A DNA stretch of 64,000 nt from Bacillota bacterium (GTDB taxonomy: Bacteria > Bacillota > UBA4882 > UBA8346): assembly GCA_023401925.1 (NCBI GenBank), contig JAEXDA010000073.1, forward strand, positions 62,001-126,000. The letters are read 5' to 3'. The translations under genes were made by a program, and so were the position numbers. Shown piece by piece: positions 59,848 to 64,000 of the stretch (positions within the stretch are counted from its first letter, which is position 1; the number at the start of each line of letters is the position of its first letter). The notes under the pieces are model-generated. The model had not been told where the DNA came from. It saw nothing but the letters and a program-made list of their open reading frames with translations, and made no database searches.

Positions 59848-59881
59848 CGCAGAATTGAACTCATCCGGGTTCAATTCTGCG
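59848..59881 (+). terminator. Intra-operon hairpin after the second solute-binding protein gene
   Basis: Perfect 13-bp arms (59848-59860 and 59869-59881) with an 8-base loop, followed only by GTTTAAA. It probably protects or partly terminates the message, like the hairpin at 42588 in the first importer operon. Confidence 0.7.
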
Positions 59882-59939
59882 GTTTAAACCGATGATTGAA
59901 TCTAGATGATCTGGATAATAATTTTTTGGAGTGTTACAC

Positions 59940-60875
59940 ATGAATAATTTGGGTAGCGCGGATTATGAAGTTGTCAAACCCCAATCGGAACGGGCAAGGC
60001 CGCGCCGGTTGGATTGGCTTAAAAATGAATTCACGGGGATCGGGTTTTTACTTCCCTTTTTAATAGTATTCGGCGTATTTTATATTTGGCCGTTGCTGAG
60101 AGGGACATGGATTAGTTTCCATTCCTGGAGTATTATGGGGATGGTTAAATATGTGGGGCTCGATAACTACCTCCGGACGCTGCAAAATAAAGATTTTTAC
60201 AGCTATTTGTGGCATTCCGTTTATTTTGTAATCTTGTCGACGCCGCTCCTGATTATCATCGGACTCTTGTTGGCGGTCCTTGTCAATTGCAGATTTCGTG
60301 GCCGGACCATCGTCCGGGCGATTATTTTTTCACCCTACGTTTTATCGGTTTCGGTGGTTGCCTATATTTGGCTGGAAATGCTGGATGCTAAAAGGGGAAT
60401 CATTAACGTCATTTTAAATACATTGGGTTTTCCGCGGGAGATTAACTGGTTGACCGATCCCAACCTGGCCTGGTGGGCTATCGTGCTTACCTCCATTTGG
60501 TGGTATGTCGGATTTGTGATGATTTTATACTTAGCGGGACTGCAGGAAATTTCGCCTGAATTGTACGAGGCGGCCAGTATCGACGGAGCCAATTCCATCA
60601 AGAAATTTTTACATATCACTTTACCCTCCCTCTCCAGTGTGACCCGGGTGCAAATCTTTTTTCAAGTCATCGCCGGGCTGAAACTGTTCGGCCAGGTTCA
60701 AATCATGACCAACGGTGGACCCGGAGATGCCACCCGGACCGTAGTTCAGCATATTTACATCACGGGATTCCGGAAAGACTTTTTTGGCGAAGCAGCGGCC
60801 CAGTCTATCATTTTCTGTCTCTTCATGTTGTTGGTCTCGGTTTTACAATACAAATTCGTGAATAAGCGACATTAA
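59940..60875 (+). CDS. ABC sugar transporter permease (MalF/UgpA type, second system)
   Basis: The 311-residue membrane protein has six helices (first about 33-55, GIGFLLPFLIVFGVFYIWPLL) and the EAA loop LYEAASIDGANSIKKFLHITL (around residue 212). ATG 59940 has GGAG eight bases upstream; the in-frame start at 59931 is too close to that site. It pairs with the permease that follows. Confidence 0.93.
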   Translation: MNNLGSADYEVVKPQSERARPRRLDWLKNEFTGIGFLLPFLIVFGVFYIWPLLRGTWISFHSWSIMGMVKYVGLDNYLRTLQNKDFYSYLWHSVYFVILSTPLLIIIGLLLAVLVNCRFRGRTIVRAIIFSPYVLSVSVVAYIWLEMLDAKRGIINVILNTLGFPREINWLTDPNLAWWAIVLTSIWWYVGFVMILYLAGLQEISPELYEAASIDGANSIKKFLHITLPSLSSVTRVQIFFQVIAGLKLFGQVQIMTNGGPGDATRTVVQHIYITGFRKDFFGEAAAQSIIFCLFMLLVSVLQYKFVNKRH

Positions 60876-60891
60876 GGGAGGTATATGGAAA

Positions 60892-61704
60892 ATGCGAAAA
60901 TTGGGATTGCATGGTTTGGCCTGGTTGGTTGCTTTGCTGTTTTTGCTGCCGCTCACTTGGATGCTGGCTGTTTCACTCAAGCCGGAAGGAACATACGTAT
61001 TAGAGCTCAAAGAATGGTTTAACTTTCACAATCTAACCTTGCAAAATTATCTCTATGTATTGAAATCTTCCCCCATTTTGTTATGGACCTATAACAGTTT
61101 TTTAATCTCCGCCATCAGTACCGTGATATTACTTCTGGTGAGTTCACTGGCGGCATTTGCATTATCTAAAATCAAATTCAAACTTAGAACCTTGATGTAC
61201 ATATTCATCCTGTCAGGATTGTTGATTCCGGCGGAAGCAATCTTGATACCCTTATATGAAACAGCCTTGCACCTAAAATTAATCGATTCGATTTGGGGCT
61301 TGATCTTACCCGGCTTAACCAATCCTTTGGGTATCTTTTTATTGAAGCAGTTTATGGATGGGGTGCCGGAGGAATATATTGAAGCCGCCACCCTGGATGG
61401 TTGCAATAAATTTCAACTATGGTGGAATATCTGCTTGCCTTTAACCAAGGCCGCGATGTATGCCATTACCATCTTTTTCTTTCTTTTATCATGGAACAAC
61501 TACATTTGGCCGTATATCTGCATTACATCCCAGGAAAACATGGTGCTTCCCACCGGAATTCCAACGTTTGTATCCAGCTTTCCCATGACTTTGAACCCTG
61601 TTTTGGCGGCGACGACATTGGCCACGATTCCGGCGATGATCGTATTCGTTCTTCTCCAGAGACATATTGTCCAGGGCGTATCCATGGCCGGTATTAAAGG
61701 GTAA
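60892..61704 (+). CDS. ABC sugar transporter permease (MalG/UgpE type, second system)
   Basis: The 270-residue membrane protein has six helices, the EAA-like loop YIEAATLDGCNKFQLWWNICL (around residue 163) and the C-terminal QRHIVQGVSMAGIKG of MalG-type subunits. GGGAGG lies upstream of the ATG. It is followed after 17 bases by the GH2 gene. Confidence 0.93.
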   Translation: MRKLGLHGLAWLVALLFLLPLTWMLAVSLKPEGTYVLELKEWFNFHNLTLQNYLYVLKSSPILLWTYNSFLISAISTVILLLVSSLAAFALSKIKFKLRTLMYIFILSGLLIPAEAILIPLYETALHLKLIDSIWGLILPGLTNPLGIFLLKQFMDGVPEEYIEAATLDGCNKFQLWWNICLPLTKAAMYAITIFFFLLSWNNYIWPYICITSQENMVLPTGIPTFVSSFPMTLNPVLAATTLATIPAMIVFVLLQRHIVQGVSMAGIKG

Positions 61705-61721
61705 AGAAAAGGAGACCATCA

Positions 61722-63515
61722 ATGAACCCGACCAACGACACGATGAGGATAGCGATAGAGGCAGCGGCAACAACAAAAACTCGCTGTGAACACCCCCGTC
61801 CTGACTTTAAGAGAAATGAATGGCTCAATTTAAACGGAATATGGTCCTTTGAGTTTGATGACATGAACTGCGGCGAAAAAGAAAAGTGGTATGGCAATAA
61901 GGATTTTAGCCGCCAGATCAATGTGCCATTTCCTTATCAAAGTGAGTTAAGCACGATTGACTCCAAAGAAATCCATCATGTTCTTTGGTATCGGCGGCAA
62001 TTTGAATTTCCCGCGTACTGGATGGGTAAAAGGATTTTGTTAAAATTCGGGGCGGTTGATTTTCATACCAAGCTATGGGTTAACGGGTGTTATATCGGCA
62101 ATCATAGCGGGGGATATTCATCCTTCGCTTTCGATATTACCGAAAATCTGCAAAGTGTGAATACCATTGTCCTGAAAGTTGAGGATCAACATTTTGACAA
62201 AAATCAGCCCCGGGGTAAACAAATGTGGATGGCGGAACCGTTTGGATGCTGGTATAAAGGGTTTAGCGGAATATGGCAAACCGTATGGCTGGAGGCGGTT
62301 GAAGAGACGTATATCGAGAGCTTTAAAATAATACCCGATATCGACCAGCGCAAAGTCGCTTTAGAGGTCGACTTTAACCGTTTTAGCGAAAATCAGGAGC
62401 TCAGTATCGATATTGGCTTTCAAAGTGAGGGCATATGCTCCTTGAAACAAACGATTGGCGGAAAAACGGTAAAGTTGGAAATCAATATGGAAAGCCCCCG
62501 CTTCGAATGGAACGGTATTCGTTTGTGGAGCCCGGAAACCCCCAATTTGTACAATATCGAATTGAAAGTTTGGGAGCGGGAAAAATGTTTGGACCGGGTC
62601 CAAAGCTACTTTGGCATGCGGAAAGTGTCCCACGAAGGCAACCGTTTTCTGTTGAATAATATACCCTATTATCAAAAACTAATCTTGGATCAGGGTTATT
62701 ACGATCAGGGTTGGATTACGGCTGAAAATGAAGAGGCGCTCAAAAATGATATTGAAGTCGTGAAGCAAATGGGTTTTAATGGGGTCCGCAAACATCAAAA
62801 GATTGAAGAGCCTTTGTTTTTATACTGGTGTGATCGCCTGGGCCTTATTGTTTGGGAGGAGATGCCTTCCTTCTATCAATATGGCGATATCTCTATCCGG
62901 CATTTTATCCAAGAATGGCCCGAAATCATCAAGCGGGACTTTAACCATCCTTCCGTTGTAACCTGGGTCCCCTTTAACGAATCATGGGGAGTTACTGAAT
63001 TGCAGCACAGTTTAGAGCAACAGACCGCCGTGAAAAGCATTTACTATTTGACCAAAACATTGGACAAAACGCGGCTTGTCATTGATAATGACGGCTGGGA
63101 GCACACGGATACTGATATCTGCACGATTCACGATTATGAACAGGACGGGAAGAAACTCTCCGAGGTTTATTCCAACCAGGACCGGGTCTTGGCGGGAGCC
63201 CCTTCCACCATGTTTCCCAGGTATGTCTTTGCAAGAGGCTATCGATACAATAACCAGCCGGTGCTGATCAGCGAATTCGGCGGAATTGCTTTTTCAGGCG
63301 TCGAAGGTTGGGGCTACGGCAGCGGCGTCAAGAATGAGGAAGAATTCATTCAGCGCTTGACAGGTTTGTTCCAAGCCATTCAAAAAAATCAGTACTTTTG
63401 TGGATATTGTTACACCCAACTGACCGATGTGGAGCATGAAAAAAATGGTTTATTGACCTTTGAAAGAAAACCAAAGATTTCTCCGGAAATCATCAAGCGG
63501 TTGAATACATTTTGA
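61722..63515 (+). CDS. Glycoside hydrolase family 2 (beta-galactosidase/beta-glucuronidase-like)
   Basis: The 597-residue cytoplasmic enzyme has no signal peptide. An N-terminal sugar-binding domain (residues about 25-190, WLNLNGIWSFEFDD and HHVLWYRRQFEFP) and an Ig-like domain (about 190-300) precede a TIM barrel. The acid/base Glu is in VTWVPFNESWGVTE (about residue 419) and the nucleophile Glu in QPVLISEFGGIAFSG (about 516). GFNGVRKHQKIEEPLFLYW is also typical. It hydrolyses a beta-linked sugar from imported oligosaccharide; the exact sugar is not evident. AAAGGAG precedes the ATG. It ends just before a tandem repeat array. Confidence 0.9.
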   Translation: MNPTNDTMRIAIEAAATTKTRCEHPRPDFKRNEWLNLNGIWSFEFDDMNCGEKEKWYGNKDFSRQINVPFPYQSELSTIDSKEIHHVLWYRRQFEFPAYWMGKRILLKFGAVDFHTKLWVNGCYIGNHSGGYSSFAFDITENLQSVNTIVLKVEDQHFDKNQPRGKQMWMAEPFGCWYKGFSGIWQTVWLEAVEETYIESFKIIPDIDQRKVALEVDFNRFSENQELSIDIGFQSEGICSLKQTIGGKTVKLEINMESPRFEWNGIRLWSPETPNLYNIELKVWEREKCLDRVQSYFGMRKVSHEGNRFLLNNIPYYQKLILDQGYYDQGWITAENEEALKNDIEVVKQMGFNGVRKHQKIEEPLFLYWCDRLGLIVWEEMPSFYQYGDISIRHFIQEWPEIIKRDFNHPSVVTWVPFNESWGVTELQHSLEQQTAVKSIYYLTKTLDKTRLVIDNDGWEHTDTDICTIHDYEQDGKKLSEVYSNQDRVLAGAPSTMFPRYVFARGYRYNNQPVLISEFGGIAFSGVEGWGYGSGVKNEEEFIQRLTGLFQAIQKNQYFCGYCYTQLTDVEHEKNGLLTFERKPKISPEIIKRLNTF

Positions 63516-63530
63516 GAAAGCCGCCTTCCT

Positions 63531-63956
63531 ATGAAAGAATTCATTGGATGACAGAAAGAATGATTTCTATGACGGAAAGAATTCATTGGATGACAGAAAG
63601 AATTATTTTTGTGACGGAAAGAATTCATTGAACGACAGAAAGAATTATTTTTGTGACGGAAAGAATTCATTGGATGACAGAAAGAATGATTTCTATGACG
63701 GAAAGAATTCATTGGATGACAGAAAGAATGATTTCTGTGACGGAAAGAATTCATTGAACGACAGAAAGAATGATTTCTGTGACGGAAAGAATTCATTGAA
63801 CGACAGAAAGAATTATTTTTGTGACGGAAAGAATTCATTGGATGACAGAAAGAATTATTTTTGTGACGGAAAGAATTCATTGGATGACAGAAAGAATTAT
63901 TTTTGTGACGGAAAGAATTCATTGAACGACAGAAAGAATTGTTTCCGTGATAAAAG
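63531..63956. repeat. 42-bp tandem repeat array, about ten units
   Basis: GAATTC recurs every 42 bases from 63537 to 63915. Each unit consists of two related 21-base halves, GACAGAAAGAATGATTTCTAT-like and GACGGAAAGAATTCATTGGAT-like when split at the GAC. Units differ at a few positions (GGATGAC or GAACGAC; GATTTC or TATTTT). Frames are open on both strands through the array, as expected for a repeat of length divisible by three without stops. No ribosome site or known protein matches, so I treat it as a non-coding or at least unproven array. Confidence 0.9.
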
Positions 63957-64000
63957 GAGGAATTCGTAAGTCCGTTAAATCCGCTGTCGAGGCGAGGAAT
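63957..64000. other. Start of the sequence beyond the repeat array
   Basis: AAAAGGAGGAATTC at 63952-63965 is a good ribosome-site sequence, but no start codon with an open frame is visible before the window ends. Confidence 0.3.

Noticed and set aside
63531..63956. Possible CRISPR array
   Set aside because: There are no unique spacers: the 42-bp units are contiguous and nearly identical throughout, and no cas genes are nearby.
63544..63969. A 141-residue + strand protein made of 14-residue repeats, and a 170-residue minus-strand counterpart (63410-63922)
   Set aside because: Both are simple consequences of a 42-bp repeat lacking stop codons. There is no ribosome site at the start, no known domain, and the minus frame also runs into the GH2 gene.

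Overview
The window looks like a chromosome segment of an anaerobic, diderm (outer-membrane-bearing) member of the Bacillota. Strong AGGAGG-type ribosome sites, frequent TTG/GTG starts, a YesM/YesN-type two-component pair, an Lsa-type ABC-F protein and a PerR-like Fur protein point to Bacillota. A TolC-type outer-membrane factor, two RND pumps with adaptors and a C-terminal-Phe beta-barrel protein imply an outer membrane. Rubrerythrin, a flavodiiron protein and a hemerythrin point to an anaerobe. Limnochordia/Hydrogenispora-like or Negativicutes-like bacteria would fit; this placement is inference.

Layout. 1-4.1 kb: 3' end of rlmH, a truncated IS3-family element that itself carries a small MITE-like insert, a WYL regulator and a DJ-1/PfpI protein. 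4.2-7.5 kb: remains of a TOTE-type primase-helicase-PLD gene, split by a TetR plus outer-membrane-barrel module. 7.5-10.8 kb: Crp/Fnr regulator divergent from hemerythrin, flavodiiron protein and cupin genes (NO/O2 defence). 10.8-13.8 kb: helD with an AraC-GNAT fusion gene. 14-27 kb: two RND efflux loci. The first (adaptor, pump, TolC, MATE, MarR) shares a TAAGG-CCTTA palindrome with its MarR gene. The second (TetR, adaptor, pump) starts beside a second relic of the primase gene. 27-28.2 kb: PerR-like regulator and rubrerythrin.

28.4-36.8 kb is an accessory island aimed at translation and antibiotics. It holds a CD3324-type small HTH gene behind a leader-peptide translational attenuator, a methyltransferase between two copies of a ~200-bp repeat, a frameshifted DUF1062 gene coupled to a stand-alone bL35 gene, an Lsa-type ABC-F gene behind a three-way transcription attenuator, more methyltransferases, and debris of an MFS pump. 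36.9-41 kb: AraC regulators, an Fsr-like MFS exporter and a Phd-Uma2 fusion.

41.3-63.5 kb is a carbohydrate/acid-sugar region. Two ABC sugar importers, a GH31 and a GH2 glycosidase and a YesMN pair flank a catabolic operon: two PdxA-like dehydrogenases, acylating acetaldehyde dehydrogenase, 4-hydroxy-2-oxovalerate aldolase, a two-part UxaA-type dehydratase, a LarA-like protein and a DUF1537 kinase. The set suggests conversion of (deoxy)sugar acids to pyruvate, acetyl-CoA and triose phosphate. The window ends in a 42-bp tandem repeat array.
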